Part shown: positions 36,589 to 45,718 of the stretch, one piece after another
Numbering within the stretch: the stretch's first letter is position 1
How the letters are laid out: the number at the start of each line of letters is the position of its first letter
Source of the DNA: CAYFLR01 sp964343805
GTDB taxonomy: Bacteria > Bdellovibrionota_B > Oligoflexia > CAYFLR01
DNA length: 64,000 nucleotides
Reading direction: 5' to 3'
Assembly: GCA_964343805.1 (NCBI GenBank)
Contig: CAYFLR010000013.1
Location: forward strand, 56,606 to 120,605
The notes under the pieces: model-generated
What the model saw: the letters and a program-made list of their open reading frames with translations, nothing else
Told to the model about the DNA's origin: nothing
Database searches by the model: none
Translations under genes and position numbers: made by a program

Positions 36589-38061
36589 ATGTTAAAAAAA
36601 TGGCTTTTTATTTTATTTCTCTTCACTGGATGCGTGGATGATAAAGAGATTTATGAGTATGTATTAGATCATGTTGGGGATGAAGATAAAGAGATATCTA
36701 AGTATAAAATAAAACTATTAAAACTCAGAGGAGCAAAGGTTAACTACCAAGACAAAGAGGATAAATATAGTCCACTCCACCTTGGGGCTCAATTTTGCGA
36801 TTATAATGCAATTAATATTTTAATTGCTGAAGGAGCAAATATTAACATTGAAAATAAGAGAAATGTCATTCCTTTATTTAGTGCATTATCTTTAGACTGT
36901 AAACCTGAAATATTAAAACTCCTGCTCACCAATGGATCAAATTTAGTCAAATCCTCGGGTACTTCCGCAATTTTTATCGGCACCTCTAAAAATATCTCCA
37001 TTGACAGAATAAAGTTATTAATGGAATACGGTGCGGATATAAATTCCAGGTCTCGAAACGGACACACTTTATTGCATAGAGCTGCTATAGCGAGGGCTGA
37101 TATTAAAACCCTCGAATTTCTAATTAAAAAGGGCATAGACATAAATGCCATTGATAAAAAAGGTAATACAGTATTAGCCACATATTTATCCCAGCGGGTT
37201 GATTATGAACGGACAGGATCGGGTAAACGGACACCAGATCCCTCTCCCCAAGAAATACAAGATCTCAAATTTGTGGAAACTTTATTAGCCCATGGAGCGG
37301 ATATAAATTTAAAAAATAAAGAAAGAAATACCCCCTTGTTTTTAGCCACCTCATGGCCAATCAGCCCTTTAATTATCAAGTTATTAATTAAAAAAGGGGC
37401 CAAAGTGAATGAAAGAAACCATGCTGGAAAAACTCCTCTTTTTAATCATATGCACCATAATTACCACTTTGACTATGTCCAGTTTCTCATAAATAACGGG
37501 GCTAAGGTGAATATAAAAGATAATGAAGGGCGCACTCCCCTGCACTATCCATTTTCACTGCCAACACGAGCACTTAAACTATTTATTCAAAATGGTATAA
37601 ATATAAACAGCAAGGATAAAAGCGGACAGACTCCTCTGCACATTGCTGTTTTTAGAGCCAAGCCAAGAATCATAGAGAAATTATTGGCTTTTGGTGCAGA
37701 TTCTAACGCCCGCGATAAAGCAGGGGTTAGGCCAATTCATTTATGTGCAAGGGTGCGATACCCTCCTGAAATAGATATCTTAGTTAAAAATGGTGCAAAA
37801 CTCCACTTTAAAGACAATATAGGACAAACAGTATTACATTACGCAGTAAGGAAATCTAATTCTCATATTAAAAAGAAATCTGGTAGACGTAGAAGAGGGA
37901 GGGAAGCCCCAGATCGTGAGAAAACCACAATAGAATATTTGATTTCAAAAGGAATAAAGATCAACATAAAAGATAAAAATGGTCAAACACCCCTTGATGT
38001 TGCCAAAGCAGCCAAATTTGATCATATAGTAGATTTTCTGTTAAAACATGGAGCAAAGTAA
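36589..38061 (+). CDS. Ankyrin-repeat lipoprotein
   Basis: 490 residues with a short lipoprotein signal (LFTGC, Cys15). From about residue 45 to the end there are ankyrin repeats of roughly 33 residues, such as GRTPLHYPF, GQTPLHIAVFRAKPRIIEKLLAFGAD, GVRPIHLCARV, GQTVLHYAV and GQTPLDVAKAAKFDHIVDFLLKHGAK. Ankyrin arrays are protein-binding scaffolds. A lipid-anchored version would act in the envelope, possibly as a partner or inhibitor of surface enzymes. It is divergent from the gingipain-like lipoprotein, which it might regulate (inference). Confidence 0.9.
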   Translation: MLKKWLFILFLFTGCVDDKEIYEYVLDHVGDEDKEISKYKIKLLKLRGAKVNYQDKEDKYSPLHLGAQFCDYNAINILIAEGANINIENKRNVIPLFSALSLDCKPEILKLLLTNGSNLVKSSGTSAIFIGTSKNISIDRIKLLMEYGADINSRSRNGHTLLHRAAIARADIKTLEFLIKKGIDINAIDKKGNTVLATYLSQRVDYERTGSGKRTPDPSPQEIQDLKFVETLLAHGADINLKNKERNTPLFLATSWPISPLIIKLLIKKGAKVNERNHAGKTPLFNHMHHNYHFDYVQFLINNGAKVNIKDNEGRTPLHYPFSLPTRALKLFIQNGININSKDKSGQTPLHIAVFRAKPRIIEKLLAFGADSNARDKAGVRPIHLCARVRYPPEIDILVKNGAKLHFKDNIGQTVLHYAVRKSNSHIKKKSGRRRRGREAPDREKTTIEYLISKGIKINIKDKNGQTPLDVAKAAKFDHIVDFLLKHGAK

Positions 38062-38064
38062 ACG

Positions 38065-39855
38065 CTATAATGGTTCGGAACACTTTTTAAAATGCTCTTT
38101 AAATAGTTCAATTTGCTTATGGGGTAACAAACCAAAGGATAAAAGCGTATCGTGAAAGCACTTAGACTTTAGTTTTCCATAACCTTTTTCTAAAAGTTTT
38201 CGCAGGTTAAGGATATTTACATAACCTTCATAATAGGAGGTTGCTTGGCCAGGACTTCTAAAAGCATAACGTTGATATTCAAGGTGAGCCATCACTTTTG
38301 AAACACCGAGTTCTTGATGAAAGATTTGCTGAACATCTTTCTCATCTGCTTTATCTAGTTGAACCATCGGATCTAAAAAATACCGAGCGATCCGCCAGAG
38401 TCTAGTTTGCATGGCTATTAATTGCTCTTCTTCACTAATATAAGGAAATACTAAATCCTCAGCATAAAGAGCCCACCCTTCCACATTCACTGAATTCATA
38501 GCATAACTCGCCCTGATAATCGAAATGGGGCTTTCTAACATACGACTGAATTGCAAATCATGACCGGGTCTTCCTTCATGAGCAGTTAAAATAGTTGCCG
38601 CACTTTTATAACTAAAGTCATCAAAAGGGAGTTTTCCATCCGATGAAGTAGGAACTACAAATTCAGGCATCACTCCATTATTGTTTAATAGAGGTGGAGG
38701 TTTGAGATGAGGAACCGGATTCGCTTTACTCTCAGCATCACCCGCCATACGAATGGTCAATGGTTTTTTAGGGAGAGATACAATTTCATTTGCTTTTATA
38801 ATTTGTTCAAGTCGATTCGAGGAACTCTGATAGAGAGCTTTAACTTCTTCAGATTGAAGCACCACCTCTTTTTTCAAATAAGCAATGACGCTTTTGGGGC
38901 TGGTATTTTTTAATGAGAATTTTTTGGCTAAACGCATCGCAAGTTGTTTAAAGTTTTTATAGAGCTTTTTATAGTCCTCTTTACCAATTTTTATAAGATT
39001 GGTAGGCTCTGTTTTTACTCCATAGCTTGCCAACTGAAGTTCATACACCTCTTTCGGATAGTTAGGTTTTTTCCTGCATTTTGGCAGAATTTTGCTTCTT
39101 AATAAAGAGTCATAGCGCTTAATCTCTTTAACAAAAAGCTTGTACTCTTTATGCCAATCATTACGACCACTCTGTTTTAAGAGAGCTTCGATTCCCTTTA
39201 TATAGATAGGAGAGTCTTTGAGATACTTCTCGACCTTGCCACGAAAAGGGTAGAATTTCTTTTTGTTATTATACTTTCTTTCATATCTCTTGATTTCATT
39301 CACATAAGCCGCAATTAAATTTAATTTCCCTTTTTCCAACATATAATATTTAAAGCGAGAGACTGCCGCTTTCTTTCTATGGGCTGGCGACTGGATATTA
39401 ATAAGTTGAAATAAATATCTATAAATAGTCAAACTCAGTTCTGGAACCGGTATAGCTCCGAATTTCTCATCGATATAATAGGACTTTAATTGCTTATCCA
39501 CCTTATCAAGTAGAATTAAATAGTCTGCCTTTAGATCATTTGATTCAGTATTGGCAGCTAACCGAGTGAGACGTTTTTTCCAATTTTTTATGAGAGCAAG
39601 CCCTTTATCTTCTAGCTCTTCAGAAGGGATATGACCCAGAGCATCATACTCATGGAGGCCCAAACCAGATCCCATCTCGGGATAGAGTTTTGCAAAACTA
39701 TGAGTGTACTCTTTGGCCACTTTATCTGACTCTATTATCCAGTCGGGTTTAGTGGGAGGACTCGGGTTGTCAGTTAGAGAGGATTGATGGGCAGTGCAAC
39801 CAATGATAAAAATGAGCAGCAAGGAATAAGTCATTGAAGTTATTAAACTATTCAT
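38065..39855 (-). CDS. DUF885-family lipoprotein, putative metallopeptidase
   Basis: 596 residues with lipobox FIIGC (Cys20); AGGAAA precedes ATG 39855. The C-terminal half carries the DUF885 signature AHEGRPGHDLQ (HExxxGH metal site), followed by NSVNVEGWALYAEDL and YQRYAFRSPGQATSYYEG. DUF885 proteins are thought to be metallo-carboxypeptidase-like enzymes, often envelope lipoproteins. It is convergent with the ankyrin gene at 3 nt. Confidence 0.9.
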   Translation of the reverse strand: MNSLITSMTYSLLLIFIIGCTAHQSSLTDNPSPPTKPDWIIESDKVAKEYTHSFAKLYPEMGSGLGLHEYDALGHIPSEELEDKGLALIKNWKKRLTRLAANTESNDLKADYLILLDKVDKQLKSYYIDEKFGAIPVPELSLTIYRYLFQLINIQSPAHRKKAAVSRFKYYMLEKGKLNLIAAYVNEIKRYERKYNNKKKFYPFRGKVEKYLKDSPIYIKGIEALLKQSGRNDWHKEYKLFVKEIKRYDSLLRSKILPKCRKKPNYPKEVYELQLASYGVKTEPTNLIKIGKEDYKKLYKNFKQLAMRLAKKFSLKNTSPKSVIAYLKKEVVLQSEEVKALYQSSSNRLEQIIKANEIVSLPKKPLTIRMAGDAESKANPVPHLKPPPLLNNNGVMPEFVVPTSSDGKLPFDDFSYKSAATILTAHEGRPGHDLQFSRMLESPISIIRASYAMNSVNVEGWALYAEDLVFPYISEEEQLIAMQTRLWRIARYFLDPMVQLDKADEKDVQQIFHQELGVSKVMAHLEYQRYAFRSPGQATSYYEGYVNILNLRKLLEKGYGKLKSKCFHDTLLSFGLLPHKQIELFKEHFKKCSEPL

Positions 39856-40008
39856 TTTATTTCCTATTTAATAATTTCAAGAAGAATTCACATTATTATA
39901 GCACAACCATAACCATTGGTTTCTATAAGCAAATATTGACGACTTTAAACAAAACCCATAACCCGTCGATGGAAAAATGATTATCAATTATTTTAAGAGG
40001 AATATATA

Positions 40009-40845
40009 GTGAAAAGAATAAGCTCTCTGTTCATCTTCTTTATTCTAATAATTTATATACTTATTGCTTATCAAAACTGTGGCTCACCTAATCCCAATGC
40101 AACTAAAAGCGGGTCTTTATACCCGGGTGTTTACAGTAACTCCCCTGAACAAGAAACCAATGATCCAGATATTACTTATTCAAATAGCAAGTATTCGAGT
40201 AGAGATGAAGCACCTCCAGGAAAAGAAGATTGGGTAATTTTCAACATGGATATATTAAAAAAAATAGGAGAACAATGTCACCCTCCTAAGAAAATCACCA
40301 TGCCTTTAAGCGGACCTCAACTAGCAAAGTTTTTACCAAATAGTATTAGTGGGTTAAAACATGTATCAACAAGTTGTGATCCAGAAGATTGGCCTCTTGA
40401 TTATTACAAAAATAGTGAAAATGAAACAAGTGTTAATCTATTTAAAAAGTTTTCAACTGATGGGCAATCTAGCACTTTTTCAGAAGATGGCATGAAGGTC
40501 CAAATACATGATTTTTCCTTTAATAGTTTTGGAAAGGATATTTCTTGGAATCACCTAGACAATGCTTCTATACGGGCAATGATTGAGAGCAATGATCATA
40601 TTAGATTCGAAAAAACTGCCCGAGGTGATCATAAATTCATTATAAATGAAAATAGAGAAAGACCAGCCATTCATATTTACATTGCATGCCGATTTTATGT
40701 TTCCTTTATAGGCGAAACTTACTTTAGTATGGATAAAATAAAAGAGGCCGTGGTCGAGCACCTTCCTTCTATGCAAAAAATCGCAGATTATGCGGACAAA
40801 TCCGGAGATAAAGACTCCCAATGCGAAAAGATCGAAGAGGATTAA
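40009..40845 (+). CDS. Lipoprotein of unknown function
   Basis: 278 residues from GTG 40009 with GAGG 8 nt upstream. The signal peptide ends IAYQNC (Cys24), a lipobox variant of the Y/F-Q-N-C type. The mature protein begins Ser/Asn/Pro-rich; the rest is soluble with several Cys (CHPPKK, STSCDPED, ACRFYV). No family recognised. It is convergent with the hydrolase gene of the NRPS operon, 1 nt apart. Confidence 0.72.
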   Translation: MKRISSLFIFFILIIYILIAYQNCGSPNPNATKSGSLYPGVYSNSPEQETNDPDITYSNSKYSSRDEAPPGKEDWVIFNMDILKKIGEQCHPPKKITMPLSGPQLAKFLPNSISGLKHVSTSCDPEDWPLDYYKNSENETSVNLFKKFSTDGQSSTFSEDGMKVQIHDFSFNSFGKDISWNHLDNASIRAMIESNDHIRFEKTARGDHKFIINENRERPAIHIYIACRFYVSFIGETYFSMDKIKEAVVEHLPSMQKIADYADKSGDKDSQCEKIEED

Positions 40846-40846
40846 A

Positions 40847-41665
40847 TTAAGAACAGCCAAATTGCCGAGTGGTCCAACTAATAATCCTCTCCATCAACTC
40901 CTTTTTCTCTTTTAGGGGAGTAAAAAGATGATCACTGTTTTCAAAGAAATCCAACTCTACACAATCTTTAAAATCCACTCCTTTAAACATGTCATAGAAT
41001 TGGTTTTTGTAGTTATAGTAATCTAAAACCCCGTTGGTGTAGATATAGTAGAGTTTTAAGTCTTTGTTAACCAACTGCTGAAGATCTTCTTTAACCTTTT
41101 CCCTTGGAGGAAAATCCCAAAAGGCCACTTGTGATTCGGGAGCCACCTTGTTGGTGCCTATGATTTTCATTAATAAAATTAAAAAATGGCGAATCCATTT
41201 TCTAAAGCGAAAGAGTTTTAAAAAATAGTAGAAGAAGTACTTGCGAGTCTTATATCCATAGGAATCAATAAGAATAGAACCTGCTACTTTATCCTCTGTT
41301 AACATCAATTCATGAGCATTCAGAGCGCCAGAACAAAAACCGATTAAAATTGATTTTTCCCCTCCTATTTTAGAAAGACCATACTCAATAGCTTGCTTTA
41401 AATCATAGTCGGTTTTATCTCCTTTCTCCTGATAGCTCACATTATAACTATCACCCACTCCTGATAAATCGAATCTTAAAGTGGAAAAACCGAGTTCAGC
41501 AAATTTACGAGCAAGTAATACTTGAATACGATGAACTCCAGTTTTAGCAATAAGACCAGCATTCCAAAAAACAATCAATGGGAGTTTACCATGCTCCGAG
41601 GAGGGAGTGGTAAGAATTCCATGTAAATTTTTTCTTTCACCAAAGGCTACGATCTCTTCATTCAT
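40847..41665 (-). CDS. Free alpha/beta hydrolase with Cys nucleophile
   Basis: 272 residues. An oxyanion strand (PLIVFWNAGL) precedes STLRFDLSGVGDSY. The nucleophile elbow reads ILIGFCSGALNAHEL, so Cys replaces the usual Ser (G-x-C-x-G). ILIDSYG and NSDHLF supply the Asp and His. This resembles hydrolase 1 of exosortase-A-linked gene clusters, where the elbow is of the G-x-C-D-G type (recalled from memory). ATG 41665 is 1 nt after the NRPS stop, so it is translationally coupled and likely acts on the product or as a proofreading thioesterase. Confidence 0.85.
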   Translation of the reverse strand: MNEEIVAFGERKNLHGILTTPSSEHGKLPLIVFWNAGLIAKTGVHRIQVLLARKFAELGFSTLRFDLSGVGDSYNVSYQEKGDKTDYDLKQAIEYGLSKIGGEKSILIGFCSGALNAHELMLTEDKVAGSILIDSYGYKTRKYFFYYFLKLFRFRKWIRHFLILLMKIIGTNKVAPESQVAFWDFPPREKVKEDLQQLVNKDLKLYYIYTNGVLDYYNYKNQFYDMFKGVDFKDCVELDFFENSDHLFTPLKEKKELMERIISWTTRQFGCS

Positions 41666-41666
41666 T

Positions 41667-44600
41667 TCAATCTTCCCTGAGAAAGTTGGTAATTTTATCT
41701 AATATAGGAATAGGTAGAAGAACCTCTCCATGTTGAGCATTATCATTCCAAAGGATGCCACTTTCAAAGTTGGCGAATTTTACTAATTCCTTATCAGCGT
41801 AATCCATATAAAACTTGCGCATCTGTCGATTGTGATTAGAGCTAATGATCAAAGTCTCATTTTGCTGATTTAAATCCTCACTATAGAGGTCTATATCTTC
41901 AATTTCATTTTTCATAGATGTTGGAAGTTCATACCCTAGAAGTTCAGTGGGGTTTTTTATTCGAGGAATAAACTTACTCCAAAACTGGTGTTTCCCCTGT
42001 TCAATGAGTTTCAAAACCTGCCTTTGGATACAACTGAGATTTTTTATCAATTCATCTCCTTTTAGAATTGGATCCCATAAAACCAGTTTATAGCCTTCTT
42101 TGGAAAGATAAGCTGCTAAGGTGGCTCCTAATCTAATTCCCACCATAGAAACTTTATCGACTTTTATCTGATCTTTAAAAAAGGCAAGGGCGGTTTTGAT
42201 ATCTTGCTTCCACCTTGTAAGTGCCATTTGATCGTTTTCTCCAAAGGAGTCTCCTGTTCCATAATAATCAAATTTAAAAACATGGAATCCTTTCTTAACT
42301 AATCTTTCCGCGAGGTTGCGATAGGCAAGGTGAACTCGATGATTTTCTTGTGGCATAGGATATAATAAGAGCACTCCCTCTCCGTTAGCCTTTTCTGCAG
42401 GAGGTGTATAATGAACACCAAACAGACGATCCTCAGTTTCTGCTTGGGGTGGAAAGTAAAACATCCTGGGAAAATGAAGATCAGATTCGAGATCGTTATC
42501 TACTCTCGATGTTTTTTCATCCTCCTTCACTTCTAATTGCTGTGACATTTGATCTAAAGTATCAGTGAGCATCATACGAGGAGTAACTCCATGTTCACAC
42601 TGATCCTTGATTTTTTGAATCACTTGCACCGCCAACAAAGAGTGACCCCCCAGTTGGAAAAAATTATCTTCGATTCCCACTTCAGATAGAGAAAGTACCT
42701 CTTTCCAAATATCAATTAAAATTTGTTGAGCTCTTGTCACATTGGTTCGCACATGAGAGGCTTTAACAAAAAACTTGCCGGTGGTTGGCAAAGCTTTGCT
42801 ATCAATTTTACCATTTAAAGTGCGGGGAAATTCTTTCATTTTAACCAAATGACTGGGTATCATATACTCAGGGAGTTTCTCTCTCAAAAAGGAACGCATC
42901 GCCCCATGATCAAGGATTTCACCATCCTCTAATAGGACATAGGCGACTATGGCTTTATTTTGATTGATCTCTTTGAGTCGAACCACCCCTTGCATAATCG
43001 CTGGATGTTCGTTTAAGATAGTTTCAATTTCTCCTAATTCAATTCGATATCCTCGAAGTTTAATTTGACTATCATTTCGACCTAAGCACTCCAATAGTCC
43101 CTCTTTATTATAGCGAGCCAAATCCCCCGTTTTATAGATGGTGATAGTCTTATTACCATAGGAAAAGGGAATAAATTTCTCCGCTGTTAATTCGGGTCGA
43201 CCATGATACCCCATGGTCACCCCATCTCCCCCAATATGGAGTTCGCCTATTTTGCCAGGAGGTAAAACCTTTCCTTTTTCATTCAAAATAAAAACTTGGG
43301 TATTAAAAATGGGCTCACCTATCAAAATGGGATTCTGGGGCCGAGTAATTTTATGACAAGTTGACCATACTGTGGTTTCGGTGGGACCATACATATTCCA
43401 CAAACTCTCCACTTTTCCCACAAGATTTTGAGCTAAATCGAGGGGAAGTGGTTCTCCTCCACAGAGCGCTTTAAAATCGGATTTTCCGGGCCAACCTGCT
43501 TCTAATAAAAGCCTCCAGGTGATGGGTGTTGCCTGCATTAAGGTGATGTCAAACTCTTCAATATGATGTTTTAATTTAGCACCATCTATAGCAGTTTCTC
43601 TTTCAGCAATGGTGACACTTCCCCCCATGACCAATGGCAAGAAGAGTTCAAGGACAGCTATATCAAAGGAGATGGTGGTTACCGCTAAAAGATGATCCCG
43701 ATCGGTGAACCCTGGAGTATGGGACATTGAGTAGAGGAAGTTCACGGCATTTTGATGAGTGACCAGCACCCCCTTTGGTTTACCAGTACTCCCAGAGGTA
43801 TAAATCATATAGGCAATATTATTAGGAGAGAATTCGAAAAGGTCTGGTGAATAAGAGAACTCAGGGTTAAAGTCAAAATCATCCACCTGTACAATCTGAT
43901 TTGGGTGAGCAGGAACTTCGGATGCTGTAGAGGATTCGGTAACCACAAAGGGCATGTTAGAATCTTCTATCATATAGGCCAAACGGTCTTCCGGGTAATT
44001 GGGATCTAAAGGAACATAACCACAACCACTCTTCCAAATGGCGAGCATAGCAATAAGCATGGATGCGGATCGCTCCATACAAATACCAATGAGTTGATTC
44101 GCTTCAACCCCTAGGTCCAGTAACTGATGGGCCAACTGATTCGATTTCTCTTCCAGCTCACCATAAGAAAGCTCACCTTTATAATCGTATACTGCAACTT
44201 GATCTCGCTGCAAAGAGGCTTTGCGGCTGATCAGATGATGAACTCCCTCTTGGTGATTATAGCTCACTTCGGTGTCATTCATTTTATTTAAAATAGCCAG
44301 TTGCTCTTTATTAACGATTTGAGAGAGTTCATGAATCGTTTTTTGAGGAGATTGAATCACCTGAGTCAAAATTTGTTCATAATAATTTAACCATTTAAGT
44401 ATCGTCTCACTCTTAAAAAGGTCAGTGTTATACTGCGTCTCTAAAGTAAACACACCGTCCCCTTTACTCACATTGATAAAAAGTTCGAAGTTTTCAAAGT
44501 AACGAGGATTTGACTCGTAAGATGCTGTTATATTTTTAAACTTAAAATCTTTACTCTCGATTTTTTGATCAATATTAAAAGTGATAGGCATCAAAGGAAT

Positions 44601-45704
44601 ATGGCTGGCATCCCTTTTAATATTCAAATCCTTTAACAGGCTCCCGTAGGTGTAGACCTGGTTTTCGTAAGCCGAGAGCACTCCCTTTTTAATGATATGT
44701 AGAAACTTGGAAAAAGAGCTTTGGTCATCTATTAGAGTGCGAATAGGAAGCATATTGACACAATGCCCGATGAGATAGTACTCACCCAAAATAGACTGCT
44801 CAGCCGCGGGCATACCAATGACCAAATCATCCTGATCGGAAAGTGAGTATATGAGCACATTGAATGCAGCCAACATCACATGCACTAAGCTGGTCCCTTC
44901 AGCAGCTCCTAATTTAGCTAAAGAAAATTCTAGCTCTGAATTTAAATGATAATCGATGCGATGAGCATANNNNNNNNNNNNNNNNNNNNNNNNNNNNNTT
45001 TCAGGTCTTTTAAGATCAGTTGGCAGTTCCAATTGAGAGGGAAGATCTTTATAAAGATAATTCCAATACTGTCGACTTTTTAAGTATTCTTCACTCTTTT
45101 GTTGTTCTATTTTGTATTTGGCGTACTCACTAAAAAGGTAATTTTTTTCTAACTCAGGAGATGTGCCACCTATAAGTGCGGTATAAAATCGACCCAATTC
45201 ATCAATTAAAACCGCAGCCGACCAGCCATCTAAAACAATGTGATGGCCAGTTAAAACTAGATAGTGACAATCGTCACTCATCTTTAAAATTTTAAATCGA
45301 ATGAGTGGACCATTTAGAAGATCAAAGGAAGTATTCACTTCCGACTTGCAGATTTTTTCTAAAAGAAGGGTTTGATCCTCGGAAGATGAGCTAGAGTAAT
45401 CAAACTCTTCTAATTCACAAGTAGTGGTATTAGCAATAAAGAGGATGAGACCATCCGGAGAAAAAGTCGTGCGCAAAGCATCATGTCGCTTTATTAACTC
45501 ATTGATAGATTGTTGCAGAAAGGGAATATTCAATTCACCTTCTAATTTAACCTTCAAAGACTCATTAAAAGCACAGGTGGAATTAGGCTCCATCACGATG
45601 GAAGCAAAAATCTCTTGTTGAGTCTCGGTAGAAGGAAGGGTGAAAATGATCTCTTCTTCGCTAAAAGGATTGTAATCAACGGGTTTGTATTGAATCGGTT
45701 TCAT
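41667..45704 (-). CDS. NRPS module C-A-PCP fused to an alpha/beta hydrolase
   Basis: 1,345 residues including an in-frame 29-N gap. Condensation domain: H154-H155-I-V-L-D159-G160. Adenylation domain about 475-975: YMIYTSGSTGKPKG, MYGPTETTVW and LNGKIDSK. Hand-aligned specificity residues give DILQLGMVWK, close to the Gly code as I recall it. The carrier domain has FFQLGGHSLLA (about 1010-1080). The last 215 residues are an alpha/beta hydrolase with FKFDYYGTGDS, elbow VSMVGIRLGATLA (Arg at the nucleophile position) and NAQHGEV. It starts 14 nt after the PKS gene stop. It adds Gly to the upstream chain, but the fused hydrolase cannot be a normal Ser thioesterase. Confidence 0.88.
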   Translation of the reverse strand: MKPIQYKPVDYNPFSEEEIIFTLPSTETQQEIFASIVMEPNSTCAFNESLKVKLEGELNIPFLQQSINELIKRHDALRTTFSPDGLILFIANTTTCELEEFDYSSSSSEDQTLLLEKICKSEVNTSFDLLNGPLIRFKILKMSDDCHYLVLTGHHIVLDGWSAAVLIDELGRFYTALIGGTSPELEKNYLFSEYAKYKIEQQKSEEYLKSRQYWNYLYKDLPSQLELPTDLKRPEXXXXXXXXXXYAHRIDYHLNSELEFSLAKLGAAEGTSLVHVMLAAFNVLIYSLSDQDDLVIGMPAAEQSILGEYYLIGHCVNMLPIRTLIDDQSSFSKFLHIIKKGVLSAYENQVYTYGSLLKDLNIKRDASHIPLMPITFNIDQKIESKDFKFKNITASYESNPRYFENFELFINVSKGDGVFTLETQYNTDLFKSETILKWLNYYEQILTQVIQSPQKTIHELSQIVNKEQLAILNKMNDTEVSYNHQEGVHHLISRKASLQRDQVAVYDYKGELSYGELEEKSNQLAHQLLDLGVEANQLIGICMERSASMLIAMLAIWKSGCGYVPLDPNYPEDRLAYMIEDSNMPFVVTESSTASEVPAHPNQIVQVDDFDFNPEFSYSPDLFEFSPNNIAYMIYTSGSTGKPKGVLVTHQNAVNFLYSMSHTPGFTDRDHLLAVTTISFDIAVLELFLPLVMGGSVTIAERETAIDGAKLKHHIEEFDITLMQATPITWRLLLEAGWPGKSDFKALCGGEPLPLDLAQNLVGKVESLWNMYGPTETTVWSTCHKITRPQNPILIGEPIFNTQVFILNEKGKVLPPGKIGELHIGGDGVTMGYHGRPELTAEKFIPFSYGNKTITIYKTGDLARYNKEGLLECLGRNDSQIKLRGYRIELGEIETILNEHPAIMQGVVRLKEINQNKAIVAYVLLEDGEILDHGAMRSFLREKLPEYMIPSHLVKMKEFPRTLNGKIDSKALPTTGKFFVKASHVRTNVTRAQQILIDIWKEVLSLSEVGIEDNFFQLGGHSLLAVQVIQKIKDQCEHGVTPRMMLTDTLDQMSQQLEVKEDEKTSRVDNDLESDLHFPRMFYFPPQAETEDRLFGVHYTPPAEKANGEGVLLLYPMPQENHRVHLAYRNLAERLVKKGFHVFKFDYYGTGDSFGENDQMALTRWKQDIKTALAFFKDQIKVDKVSMVGIRLGATLAAYLSKEGYKLVLWDPILKGDELIKNLSCIQRQVLKLIEQGKHQFWSKFIPRIKNPTELLGYELPTSMKNEIEDIDLYSEDLNQQNETLIISSNHNRQMRKFYMDYADKELVKFANFESGILWNDNAQHGEVLLPIPILDKITNFLRED
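44970..44998. other. 29-N assembly gap in the NRPS condensation domain
   Basis: The frame is preserved across the gap, so the length estimate is plausible. About 10 residues of the condensation domain are missing. Confidence 0.95.
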
Positions 45705-45718
45705 AGTTTATCCTTCAA

